Both the position numbers and the translations under genes were made by a program. A stretch of DNA of 48,403 bases from Acidobacteriota bacterium (lineage in GTDB: Bacteria; Acidobacteriota; Terriglobia; Terriglobales; Acidobacteriaceae): positions 98,783 to 147,185 of the forward strand of contig JAJZGF010000001.1 in NCBI GenBank assembly GCA_021805025.1, read 5' to 3'. A model generated the notes under the pieces. The model was not told the origin of the DNA and made no database searches. It saw nothing but the letters and a program-made list of their open reading frames with translations. This document shows, piece by piece, positions 1 to 7,914 of this stretch (the first letter of the stretch is position 1; each line of letters begins with the position of its first letter).

Positions 1-1
1 C

Positions 2-841
2 CTTGCTCTCGACAAGATCGAAAAGCTGCCGGATGGCGGACTGCGCATCGGCGCACTGGTGCGCAACTCTGACCTGGCATGGAATGCCGATGTGCAGAAA
101 TCCTACGCCGTGCTCTCGCAGGCGCTGCTCTCCGGCGCCTCGCCGCAGTTGCGCAATATGGCCACCACCGGCGGCAACCTGATGCAGCGGACTCGCTGCG
201 CCTACTTTCGCGAGCCCAGCGCGGGCACACCCGGCGGCTACGGCTGCAACAAGCGCACGCCCGGCACGGGCTGCGCGGCGATGGACGGCTTTAACCGCAC
301 CCACGCTATCCTCGGCACCAGCGAACACTGCATCGCCACCCACCCCTCGGACATGTGCGTGGCCATGGCCGCGCTGGAAGCAGTCATCCATGTCGAAGGA
401 CCGAAAGGCAAGCGCACCATCGCCTTCGCAGACTTCCACAAGCTCCCCGGCGATACCCCGCACATTGAAAATGCACTGGAGCCCGGAGAGCTGATCACCT
501 TTGTCGATCTGCCCAAGCCGGTCGAGGGTGCGCGCAGCGTCTACCTCAAACTGCGCGACCGCGCCAGCTATGAGTTTGCGCTGGCCTCCGCCGCGGTGGT
601 GGCCAAGGTTGAGGGCGGGCACATTCGCTACGTCCGCGTAGCCCTGGGCGGTGTGGGCACCAAGCCCTGGCGTTCGCATGAGGCTGAGGCCACGCTGAAC
701 GGTAAGCCCGCGCATGCAGCCGCCTTCCGCGCCGCGGCTGAGGCGGCATTAGCCACAGCGAAGCCGCGCTCTGACAACGCATTCAAAGTGGAACTGGCCA
801 AGCGCTGCCTGACGCGCACGCTCAAGCTCGCAACCGCATAG
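2..841 (+). CDS. Molybdenum hydroxylase FAD-binding subunit, PaoB/YagS type (5' partial)
   Basis: FAD subunit of a xanthine dehydrogenase family enzyme, which passes electrons between the Mo site and the acceptor. The frame is open to the left edge, so the start and the N-terminal FAD motif lie outside the window. The stretch [20 protein letters not shown] is the conserved FAD-contact region of this family. It is followed by an insertion rich in cysteine ([31 protein letters not shown]). Such an insertion carries an extra [4Fe-4S] cluster in PaoB of E. coli periplasmic aldehyde oxidoreductase and in 4-hydroxybenzoyl-CoA reductase. A CO-dehydrogenase flavoprotein C-terminal domain follows (from about [18 protein letters not shown]). 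The molybdopterin subunit starts 22 bases downstream. The 2Fe-2S subunit should lie upstream, outside the window. The substrate is not visible from sequence; aldehydes are likely by family. Confidence 0.9.
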   Translation, partial: LALDKIEKLPDGGLRIGALVRNSDLAWNADVQKSYAVLSQALLSGASPQLRNMATTGGNLMQRTRCAYFREPSAGTPGGYGCNKRTPGTGCAAMDGFNRTHAILGTSEHCIATHPSDMCVAMAALEAVIHVEGPKGKRTIAFADFHKLPGDTPHIENALEPGELITFVDLPKPVEGARSVYLKLRDRASYEFALASAAVVAKVEGGHIRYVRVALGGVGTKPWRSHEAEATLNGKPAHAAAFRAAAEAALATAKPRSDNAFKVELAKRCLTRTLKLATA

Positions 842-863
842 AGCCGCAACAGAGGAGATTTAT

Positions 864-3113
864 ATGGCGATGGATACACTTCCCCACGCAGCCGGCATCA
901 TTGGCGCAGTGGTGCCCCGCATTGACGGCCCGCTCAAAACCACCGGAACCGCTCGCTACGCGGTGGATCACAACTTTCCCGGTCTGGTGCATGCGGTCGC
1001 CGTGCAAAGCACCGTGGGCAGCGGCAGCATTCGCACGCTCGACACCGCCGCGGCGGAAAAGATGCCTGGCGTGCTGCTTGTCCTGCACCACGGCAACATG
1101 AAGGGCGCCTACCGCCTCTTTCCGCATCAGGACGATGCCACCATCAGCGAGGCACGTCCGCCGTTTGAGGACGAAAAGATCTACTACTGGGGCCAGTTCG
1201 TCGCGCTCGTTGTCGCCGAAACACTGGAGCAGGCCGGCGCCGCGGCCAGCGCGGTACGCGTCGAGTATGACGCGCAGGCGCCGGACGTGCGCACGGACCT
1301 GAGCGCCGGTTTCACCGGCACGCGCCAGAGCAGTTGGAAGCGTGGCGACCCGGACCAGGCCCTCACCACCGCGCCCGTCGTTGTCGACGAGACCTATGCC
1401 ACGCCCGTTGAAACCCACAATCCCATGGAGATGCACGGCACCGTCGCTGTATGGGAGGGTGACCACCTCACTCTCTACGAGAGCTCGCAGGGCGTTGTGA
1501 ATCATCGCATTGTGATGGCGGAAGTGCTTGGTGTGCCGCGCGAAAATGTGCGCGTCATCTCGCGCTTCATCGGCTCCGGCTTCGGCGGCAAGCTCTTTCC
1601 CTGGCCGCAGTCCACGCTTGCTGCCGTGGCCGCGCGCAATCTCAACCGCCCCGTCAAACTCAGCGTTGATCGCCGCATGATGTTCTCCAACGTTGGCCAC
1701 CGCCCGCACACCCAGCAGCGCATTCGCCTGGGCGCCGCACCGGACGGCAAGCTCACCGCCATTCGCCATGACTTCTTCACTGAGACCTCGATGCTCGACG
1801 ACTTTGTGGAGCATTGCGGCGAGCAGACGCCGTTCCTCTACAGCTGCCCCAACCTTGAAGTCACCACCGGCATGGTCCGCCGCAACGTTGGCGCGCCCGC
1901 GCCCATGCGCGGCCCCGGCGCGGTTCCGGGCCTCTTCGCGCTGGAGTCCGCAATGGACGAGCTGGCCATCAAGCTCAAGATGGACCCGCTGGAGTTGCGC
2001 CTGAAGAACGACGCCGAACGCGACGAGGGCACCAATCGCCCGTTCTCCTCGCGCCATTTGAAGGAGTGCTATCTCACTGGCGCGGAAAAAATCGGCTGGA
2101 AGCAGCGCACTCCGGAGCCCGGCTCCATGCGCCGCGACGGCAAATATATCGGTTGGGGTCTCGCAGGCGCTTCGTGGGCCGCTGCGCGCATTCCCTGCAC
2201 CGCCACCGTCGAGTTGTGCCCCAACGGCCGCATATGCGTCCGCTGCGCCACGCAGGACATCGGCACCGGCACCTACACCATCTTCGCGCAGGTGATGCAA
2301 GCCAAGACGGGCGTGCCGCTCGATCGGATTGACGTTTTCCTAGGCGACACCTCGCTGCCTGACGGCCCCACTTCGGGCGGCTCCATGGTCACCAGCGCCG
2401 TGCTGCCCGCAGCCACCAGTGCGGCAAATGAGGCCGTCACGCGCCTGCTCAACATTGCCACCCTCACCGCCGGTTCACCCTTCGCCGGCGCAAAGGCTGA
2501 CACCCTGACCGTCTCGCACGCGCGCATTCACGCCAAGGATCAGCCAGCCTCCAGCGGAATCGCATTTGAAGAAGTCATCCGCATGGCCAACCTGAGCGGC
2601 ATCACCGCGGCCGGCAAAACCATCCCGTCGTGGGAAGACCCCAAAGCGCGCGACTTCTCCATGCACTCCTTCGGCGCGCACTTTGCTGAGGTCGAATGGG
2701 AACCGGAGATCGCCCGCATCCGGGTCAGCCGCATCTTCTCCATTTTCGATTGCGGCCGCATCATCAACAAGGGCGCGGGCGCCAACCAGATCCTTGGCGC
2801 TGCGGTCATGGGCGTCGGCATGGCGTTGTTTGAAGACACAGTGCACGACCCCCGCACCGGCCAGCCCATCAACGGCAGCTTTGCCGACTACCTGGTCACC
2901 ACATGCGCTGACCTGCCTGCGCTCGACGTCACCTTCCTCGACTACCCCGACCTCCTCGTCAATGAGTACGGAGCGCGCGGCATTGGTGAAATCGGCATGG
3001 CGGGCGTAGCTCCCGCCATCACCTCAGCCGTTTACCACGCCACCGGCATCCGTGTGCGCGAACTTCCCATCCGCATCGAGGACCTGCTGCAGTCGAAAAT
3101 CCTGGAGGTTTGA
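864..3113 (+). CDS. Molybdenum hydroxylase molybdopterin-binding subunit, PaoC/YagR type
   Basis: Catalytic large subunit (749 aa) of a xanthine dehydrogenase/aldehyde oxidase family enzyme that hydroxylates a substrate at the molybdenum cofactor. The start ATG has GAGGAG seven bases upstream. The N-terminal ald_Xan_dh_C domain runs to about residue 120, and the Mo-cofactor binding domains fill the rest. The motif GIGEIGMAG near the C-terminus holds Glu709, the position of the conserved catalytic base of the family. FGGK near residue 240 and the PMRGPGA segment are cofactor-binding stretches. No signal peptide is seen. In PaoABC the export signal sits on the small subunit, which is outside this window, so location cannot be decided. 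It forms an operon with the upstream FAD subunit and the downstream XdhC-like gene. Confidence 0.92.
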   Translation: MAMDTLPHAAGIIGAVVPRIDGPLKTTGTARYAVDHNFPGLVHAVAVQSTVGSGSIRTLDTAAAEKMPGVLLVLHHGNMKGAYRLFPHQDDATISEARPPFEDEKIYYWGQFVALVVAETLEQAGAAASAVRVEYDAQAPDVRTDLSAGFTGTRQSSWKRGDPDQALTTAPVVVDETYATPVETHNPMEMHGTVAVWEGDHLTLYESSQGVVNHRIVMAEVLGVPRENVRVISRFIGSGFGGKLFPWPQSTLAAVAARNLNRPVKLSVDRRMMFSNVGHRPHTQQRIRLGAAPDGKLTAIRHDFFTETSMLDDFVEHCGEQTPFLYSCPNLEVTTGMVRRNVGAPAPMRGPGAVPGLFALESAMDELAIKLKMDPLELRLKNDAERDEGTNRPFSSRHLKECYLTGAEKIGWKQRTPEPGSMRRDGKYIGWGLAGASWAAARIPCTATVELCPNGRICVRCATQDIGTGTYTIFAQVMQAKTGVPLDRIDVFLGDTSLPDGPTSGGSMVTSAVLPAATSAANEAVTRLLNIATLTAGSPFAGAKADTLTVSHARIHAKDQPASSGIAFEEVIRMANLSGITAAGKTIPSWEDPKARDFSMHSFGAHFAEVEWEPEIARIRVSRIFSIFDCGRIINKGAGANQILGAAVMGVGMALFEDTVHDPRTGQPINGSFADYLVTTCADLPALDVTFLDYPDLLVNEYGARGIGEIGMAGVAPAITSAVYHATGIRVRELPIRIEDLLQSKILEV

Positions 3114-3129
3114 GCGACAATAGAGAGTC

Positions 3130-4290
3130 ATGACCGACCTTGAACGAATTCTGCCCCTGTGGCGCGCGCTTGAAGCCGGCGGGGCAGACTACGTGCTCGC
3201 CACCATTGTCGCCGTTGACGGGCCCAGCTACCGTAAGCCGGGCGCGCGCATGTTGATTGCGCAGGATGGCCGCCGCGCCGGCACAGTAAGCGGCGGTTGC
3301 CTTGAGGCCGAGGTCGCACAGCGTGCCTGGTGGCACACCGCATCCGGCCCGGTCGTCGAGCGCTACTCCACTGTTGCCGACGACGGCGATATGCCGTACG
3401 GCTCCGGCTGTGGCGGCGTGGTCTACATCCTGCTTGAACGCCGCCAGACCGCGCGGCCGCTGTTGCTTGCCCTGGAAACGGCGTTCCACGCGCGCACCTC
3501 GCTTGCCATCGGCACCATTCTCGAGGGGCAGCGGATTGCGCACCGAGTCTTCGCCGATCTGTCGCAACCCGCGAAGCAAACGGCACAACCCAGCGCACAC
3601 CCCGCAGCAGATCCGTACGCGCCGCTTCACGAGCTCGCCGAGCGCGCGCTGCAATACCGCACCTGCATCGAGAGCATCGCTCCCATCGCAGGCGCGCAAA
3701 CCCGCATTTGGGCTGACTATCGCCCCGCTCGCCCCGGCCTCTGGATCTTCGGCGCGGGTGACGACGCCAAACCGTTGCTGCACCTCGCGCGTGAACTCGG
3801 CTGGTTTGTCGCGATTGCCGATGGCCGCTCGCACCTGGCCACGCACAAGCGCTTTACGCAGGCCGACGAGGTGCATGTGCTGCCTATCTCCGCGCTGCCC
3901 GCCGCCGCCCCCGCGCACTTCCGCCCGTTGGCCTCAGACGCGGCCATCGTTATGTCACACAGCTTCGAGCAGGACTCACGCATCCTTGCTTCACTTCTCG
4001 CGCTCGATTTTCGGCTCTCCTATCTCGGCGTACTCGGTCCGCAGCGCCGCACGCGCGAACTGCTCGCGGAGGCAGCTCGTCTGCTCGGCCGCCCGGATAC
4101 ACCGGAGCCGGTCGAGCGCTGGCTCGAACAGATGCATGCCCCGACAGGCATCGACCTCGGTGCGGAAACGCCCGCCGCCGTCGCGCTCTCCATCCTCGCG
4201 GAGGTGCAGCAAACGCTCACAGCGGCAAGCGCGCTGCCCCTGCGCCAGGTGCGCGCCGTGCTACCAGCCGCCACCGGCACGGCGAAGTGA
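3130..4290 (+). CDS. XdhC/CoxI family molybdenum cofactor maturation factor
   Basis: Proteins of this family (XdhC, PaoD) bind the molybdenum cofactor, support its sulfuration and deliver it to the apo-enzyme; they are not part of the final complex. The N-terminal XdhC/CoxI domain shows GPSYRKPGARM, the SGGCLE motif and YGSGCGG, with the conserved cysteines. The C-terminal half is a Rossmann domain beginning at LWIFGAGDDAKPL. Length (386 aa) is normal for the two-domain form. The start ATG lies 16 bases behind the molybdopterin-subunit stop, with AGAGAG before it, so cotranscription with its target enzyme is likely. It converges on the DJ-1/PfpI gene, with only 7 bases between the two stops. 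Confidence 0.92.
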   Translation: MTDLERILPLWRALEAGGADYVLATIVAVDGPSYRKPGARMLIAQDGRRAGTVSGGCLEAEVAQRAWWHTASGPVVERYSTVADDGDMPYGSGCGGVVYILLERRQTARPLLLALETAFHARTSLAIGTILEGQRIAHRVFADLSQPAKQTAQPSAHPAADPYAPLHELAERALQYRTCIESIAPIAGAQTRIWADYRPARPGLWIFGAGDDAKPLLHLARELGWFVAIADGRSHLATHKRFTQADEVHVLPISALPAAAPAHFRPLASDAAIVMSHSFEQDSRILASLLALDFRLSYLGVLGPQRRTRELLAEAARLLGRPDTPEPVERWLEQMHAPTGIDLGAETPAAVALSILAEVQQTLTAASALPLRQVRAVLPAATGTAK

Positions 4291-4297
4291 AAGTGCA

Positions 4298-4879
4298 CTA
4301 CGCACCCAGGTGCGCCGCCAGCACCTCAAGAAACTTCTGCAACCATGCAGGATGCGCTGTCCACGCCGGTCCTGTCACCAGCTTGCCATCTACAACAGCC
4401 TCTGAGAACTCCACCTTCACAAACGTGCCGCCCGCCAGCTCAACCTCCGGCGCGCACGCGGGATAACAGTTCAGCTTGCGGCCTTTCAACACATTCGCCG
4501 CCGCCAGCAGTTGCGCCCCGTGGCACAGCGCGGCAATTGGCTTGTTGGCCTTGTCAAAATGGCGCACCATCTCCAGCACTCTCGGATTGAGCCGCAGATA
4601 TTCCGGTGCGCGCCCGCCCGGAATCACCAGCCCGTCATAACTCGCCGGCACAACCTCATCAAAACTCGCATTCAGCGTAAAGTTATGTCCGCGCTTCTCC
4701 GAGTAGGTCTGATCTCCCTCGAAATCGTGAATGGCCGTGCGCACCTGCTCGCCCTTCTTCTTGCCGGGGCAGACCGCATCCACCGTGTGGCCTACCATCT
4801 GCAAAGCCTGAAAAGGAACCATGATTTCGTAGTCCTCTACAAAGTCTCCCGCAAGCAGCAACAGCTTTGCTGGCTTCAT
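4298..4879 (-). CDS. DJ-1/PfpI family protein
   Basis: A 193-aa single-domain protein of the DJ-1/PfpI class I glutamine amidotransferase-like superfamily. Cys119-His120 in [10 protein letters not shown] form the nucleophile elbow, and [12 protein letters not shown] carries the family GGR/PE loop. Members act as cysteine proteases, glyoxalases or deglycases and chaperones; which one applies cannot be read from the sequence. There is no signal peptide, so it is probably cytoplasmic. The start ATG is preceded by GGAGGAG at good spacing. It is transcribed leftward, divergent from the uracil-DNA glycosylase gene and convergent with the xdhC-like gene, so it is probably monocistronic. Confidence 0.88.
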   Translation of the reverse strand: MKPAKLLLLAGDFVEDYEIMVPFQALQMVGHTVDAVCPGKKKGEQVRTAIHDFEGDQTYSEKRGHNFTLNASFDEVVPASYDGLVIPGGRAPEYLRLNPRVLEMVRHFDKANKPIAALCHGAQLLAAANVLKGRKLNCYPACAPEVELAGGTFVKVEFSEAVVDGKLVTGPAWTAHPAWLQKFLEVLAAHLGA

Positions 4880-4929
4880 CCCAATCTCCTCCTATTGAAA
4901 GTTTGTCACAGACCGCGGGCTGCGCGCCG

Positions 4930-4935
4930 TAGAAT
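4930..4935 (+). promoter_or_regulatory. Putative -10 element giving a leaderless glycosylase mRNA
   Basis: TAGAAT ends six bases before the ATG at 4942, so a transcript starting seven bases past the hexamer would begin at the A of the start codon. There is no Shine-Dalgarno sequence in this interval, which fits a leaderless message. A TTGTCA at 4903-4908 is 21 bases upstream, too far for a normal -35. Confidence 0.4.
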
Positions 4936-4941
4936 TCCGCC

Positions 4942-5640
4942 ATGGGCTCTCTCGCCGCCTCGCTCGACGCGCTCAATGCCCGTATCGTTGGCTGCGATCT
5001 ATGCCCGCGCCTGCGCGCCCACTGTGCGGAGGTGGCTCGCACACGGCGTCGCGCCTATGCCGACTGGGAATACTGGGGTCGTCCCGTGCCCTCTTTCGGC
5101 GATCCTGCAGCACGCGTGATGGCGCTGGGCCTGGCCCCCGGCGCGCATGGCTCCAACCGCACAGGCCGCCCCTTCACCGGAGACGGCTCCGGCGATTTTC
5201 TCTACCCCGTTCTGCATGAGGCCGGCTTCGCCTCACAGCCGCGCGCCGTCTCGCGCCACGACGGCATGAGGCTCACCGGCCTTTGGATCACTGCCGTCGC
5301 CCGCTGCGCTCCGCCTGCCAACAAACCTACGCCAGAGGAATTGCGCAACTGTGCGCCCTGGCTCGATCAGGAGTTCGCACTGCTCACGAGTCTGCGCGTC
5401 GTCGTCTGCCTCGGCCGCATCGCTTTCGACGGCCTGCTGGCGCACATGCAGCGCACCGGGCAACTCACCGCACGCACCGGCTTCCGCTTCGCGCACGGCG
5501 CAGAATATAGAATGCCCGGAGGCCTGCACGTTATCGCCAGCTTTCATCCATCGCTGCAAAACACCAACACCGGCAGACTCACGCGCGCCATGTTCCTCTC
5601 CGTCTTCCAACGCGCCCGCGAGCTGGCAACGCTCACGTAG
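4942..5640 (+). CDS. Uracil-DNA glycosylase, family 5 (UDGb) type
   Basis: Removes uracil, and in this family also other deaminated or damaged bases, from DNA as the first step of base excision repair. The 232-aa protein carries GLAPGAHGSNRTGRPFTG (family motif A of UDGb, lacking the Asp of family 1) and SFHPSLQNTNTGRLT (motif B). CDLCPRLRAHC near the N-terminus supplies cysteines for the 4Fe-4S cluster seen in family 4/5 enzymes, with further cysteines at VARCAPP and NCAPW. The start ATG is the first possible one and has no ribosome binding site, but a -10-like TAGAAT immediately upstream. Family 5 identity is from motif recall. Confidence 0.9.
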   Translation: MGSLAASLDALNARIVGCDLCPRLRAHCAEVARTRRRAYADWEYWGRPVPSFGDPAARVMALGLAPGAHGSNRTGRPFTGDGSGDFLYPVLHEAGFASQPRAVSRHDGMRLTGLWITAVARCAPPANKPTPEELRNCAPWLDQEFALLTSLRVVVCLGRIAFDGLLAHMQRTGQLTARTGFRFAHGAEYRMPGGLHVIASFHPSLQNTNTGRLTRAMFLSVFQRARELATLT

Positions 5641-5668
5641 CACGCTCGCTGAAAGGGAGTCTCATCGC

Positions 5669-6244
5669 ATGTCTTGCCAATCCATCGCGCCGCAGCCTTC
5701 ACGCATGCCTCTGCCACACGGCCACATCGCTCCTGCGCCCCGTATTCCGCAAAGAGCTCTGTCTTCTCTCGTCACCGCAGCATTTCTTCTCATCCCACTG
5801 GGGGTAAGCGCACAAACCATGCAATCCGATCACTGGTCACCCGCACAACTACTCGAGCGAGCCAAGCACCTGCAACAACTCGCCGCCGCAGGCGATGGAT
5901 CTGCAAGCGAAACGCTCACACGCTATCCGCACCACTACACGATGCTCGCCTTTCGCAACCGCGCCGGGGGCGGTGAGCTGCACGAGCGCGATGCCGACCT
6001 GTTTTACGTTCTCGACGGCCACTCCACCATCATGACCGGCGGCGAACTCGTAAACCCAAAGAGTGTCGCGCCTGGCGAGGTCCGTGCCGACTCCGTAAAA
6101 GGTGGAACCTCGCAAGAATTGCATCCCGGCGACGTGGTGCATATCCCCGCTGGAATGCCGCACCAGATGCGGGTTGCGCCGGGTGATACGGTCACCTATT
6201 TTGTAGTGAAAATCGAGGAAAGCCTTGGAAGCACCGCGCACTAA
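5669..6244 (+). CDS. Exported cupin-domain protein
   Basis: A 191-aa protein with a hydrophobic export segment at about residues 30-48 ending in VSAQT, after an unusually long N-terminal stretch. A single cupin fold follows: the HERDADLFYVLDGHSTIMTG segment matches cupin motif 1, and PGDVVHIPAGMPHQM matches motif 2 with a metal-ligand His. Enzymatic function is unknown; cupins range from isomerases to dioxygenases. I chose ATG 5669 because GAAAGGGAG precedes it. ATG 5705 would give a more usual signal peptide length and is a real alternative. The gene stands alone between the glycosylase gene and tRNA-Gly. Confidence 0.75.
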   Translation: MSCQSIAPQPSRMPLPHGHIAPAPRIPQRALSSLVTAAFLLIPLGVSAQTMQSDHWSPAQLLERAKHLQQLAAAGDGSASETLTRYPHHYTMLAFRNRAGGGELHERDADLFYVLDGHSTIMTGGELVNPKSVAPGEVRADSVKGGTSQELHPGDVVHIPAGMPHQMRVAPGDTVTYFVVKIEESLGSTAH

Positions 6245-6291
6245 GCCGAAAACCTGTGCGGCCTGCAAAGGGCGTGGGACCTACAAACGAA

Positions 6292-6366
6292 TGGAGCGGG
6301 AGACCGGGATCGAACCGGCGACATTCAGCTTGGGAAGCTGACGTTCTACCACTGAACTACTCCCGC
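6292..6366 (-). tRNA. tRNA-Gly (anticodon CCC)
   Basis: On the minus strand the acceptor stem GCGGGAG pairs with CTCCCGC, the D arm is GTTC/GAAC, the anticodon stem TCAGC/GCTGA encloses the loop TTCCCAA (anticodon CCC, reads GGG), and the T arm has TTCGATC. The discriminator base is T and the 3' CCA is encoded (6292-6294). All arms fold without mismatch except one G-T pair in the T stem. Confidence 0.96.
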
Positions 6367-6660
6367 TTCGCAGATCGACGCGCGCTCCGGCGCAACCTGA
6401 GTATATCAAGCCCATCGCCGCTCCGCACGGCACGCTCTCCGTGGGCCGAGCGCTGCAGAGAACACCCATTTTTTGCCTGCCCGGCCGCTTGGCTGTTCTT
6501 ACCTCGCACACCAAAGCTGGATGGGGTCCAGCGGCCAGGGTGCAACGGGCCTTGGGCAGAAGCGCGGTGCAGGGCGAATCTGACGTACAATTAGGCGGCT
6601 TCCGGAATACGCTTTCACGCTCCGGGAAAATCCGACCGCACCTTACAGGATCGAATCGAG
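6367..6660 (+). other. Intergenic region with putative promoter and 5' hairpin for the epimerase gene
   Basis: This stretch holds no gene I can support. The -10-like GTACAAT (6585-6591) lies 75 bases before the epimerase start; I see no convincing -35. A transcript from it would start near 6598, right at a small hairpin (arms TTCCGGA and TCCGGGAA with one bulge, 6600-6628) that would sit at the mRNA 5' end. The left part serves as the upstream region of the leftward tRNA-Gly. Confidence 0.35.
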
Positions 6661-7821
6661 ATGAAGCTTTCCTACCGCAGCCTTGCCGCTCTTCCCGTGA
6701 TTTTGCCTCTCTGGCTTGCCACCGTCACTGCCACGCCGGGCAGTGCACAGACGCTCATGGAAATCAACGGGAAGAAGCTTGTGACCCTAACCCGCGCCGT
6801 CACCAGCCAGGCCCGGCCGGAGTTCACAAGCATCACTCTCGCACCCGGCCGCGGCATGGAATTGATCCAGGTCACTGCAAACTTCCCCGGTAAGGGCAAC
6901 GTCAACGTGCTCGCCTCGCCCAGCCTGGCTGAAGCAAAAGCGATGCTCGATGAAAAAGACGACGCCAACGGCGACCTGGGCTACAGGCTGGGCGCGGCGT
7001 TTCTCGTTCCCTACCCCAACCGCATCCGCGGCATGCTCTCCGCCGACGGCAAAACGCTGACCGCGGAGTGGGAGGGCCACACCCTCATGCTGCCCGCCAA
7101 TAACATCGGTCAAAAGCCCGGCGCCGAGCGTCACGCCATGCACGGACTCATCCTCAAGGCCAAAGCAGACGACGTGCAGGTGAAGGATATTTCTGGCGGG
7201 CAGGAGGTGACCGGCATCATCCATGCCGGCAACTTTGGCGGTCACTGGCTCTCCAGCACAGACCTGTTGTACACGATCGCACTGACCGCGGATGCCGTCG
7301 ATGCCACAATTGTCGCCAAAAACGTGGGCCCCGAAGCCGAACCCATCGCCATCGGCTGGCATCCGTATTTCAACCTGCCCTCGGGCGATCGCACCCAGGT
7401 CCGCCTGCACATTCCCGGCTCGGAACTGGCCGAGGTGGACAACTATGACAACGTCTTCCCCACCGGCAAGCTCGTTCCCGTCAGGGGCCAATATGACCTC
7501 CGCGCCCCCGGCGGTAAGCCCCTCGCCCAAAACTTCTACGACGACAACTGGAGCCACCTCGACTGGAAGAACGGCGCCGTGACCGTGCAGGTCATCGACC
7601 CCGCCGCCCACTACGCGGTCAACATCGAAGGCCTTTCGCCGGAGATCAAGACCATCCAGGCCTACGCTCCACCCACGGCCAAGTTCGTCGCCGTCGAAGA
7701 CCAGTACAACTTCGCCGACCCCTTCGGCAAGGAGTGGGGCACGATGAACACCGGCATGGTCACGCTCAAGCCCGGTCAAAGCACCAAATGGCACGTTCGC
7801 CTGCACGTCTACGTGCCTTAA
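6661..7821 (+). CDS. Exported aldose 1-epimerase (galactose mutarotase family)
   Basis: Interconverts alpha and beta anomers of aldoses. The 386-aa protein starts with a clear Sec signal peptide (charged MKLSYR, hydrophobic core, cleavage near TPGSAQT), so it should act in the periplasm. Catalytic and substrate residues are present: PYPNRIRG, RHAMHG (His), GWHPYFNL (His) and VAVEDQYNFADPFG (the C-terminal region with the catalytic Glu). About 30 residues after the signal peptide are extra relative to short GalM enzymes. It converges with the exported Gfo/Idh/MocA oxidoreductase, from which a strong hairpin separates it; both may handle sugars outside the cytoplasm. The sugar cannot be told from the sequence. 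Confidence 0.9.
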   Translation: MKLSYRSLAALPVILPLWLATVTATPGSAQTLMEINGKKLVTLTRAVTSQARPEFTSITLAPGRGMELIQVTANFPGKGNVNVLASPSLAEAKAMLDEKDDANGDLGYRLGAAFLVPYPNRIRGMLSADGKTLTAEWEGHTLMLPANNIGQKPGAERHAMHGLILKAKADDVQVKDISGGQEVTGIIHAGNFGGHWLSSTDLLYTIALTADAVDATIVAKNVGPEAEPIAIGWHPYFNLPSGDRTQVRLHIPGSELAEVDNYDNVFPTGKLVPVRGQYDLRAPGGKPLAQNFYDDNWSHLDWKNGAVTVQVIDPAAHYAVNIEGLSPEIKTIQAYAPPTAKFVAVEDQYNFADPFGKEWGTMNTGMVTLKPGQSTKWHVRLHVYVP

Positions 7822-7857
7822 GGGCACCCTCTTCTGGCCGCTCCACTCCCAGCGGCT

Positions 7858-7898
7858 CCCATCTTTCTCGCGGATTGCTCCTCGGCGGGAAGGATGGG
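7858..7898. terminator. Bidirectional hairpin terminator
   Basis: A 14-bp stem (arms 7858-7871 and 7885-7898, two G-T pairs, 13-base loop) lies between two convergent genes. A second hairpin, GCCGCT/AGCGGC with an 8-base loop, lies just before it at 7837-7856. There is no long T run, so release may be only partly intrinsic. Confidence 0.6.
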
Positions 7899-7914
7899 GA
7901 TGCGCGAATCCGGC

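Noticed and set aside
822-2300. 492-codon open frame on the minus strand opposite the molybdopterin subunit gene
   Set aside because: It is the antisense shadow of a clear GC-rich gene; low-complexity composition, no domain, no ribosome binding site.
4903-4935. TTGTCA plus TAGAAT as a full promoter of the glycosylase gene
   Set aside because: The spacer is 21 bases, too long for a standard sigma-70 promoter; only the -10 is kept.
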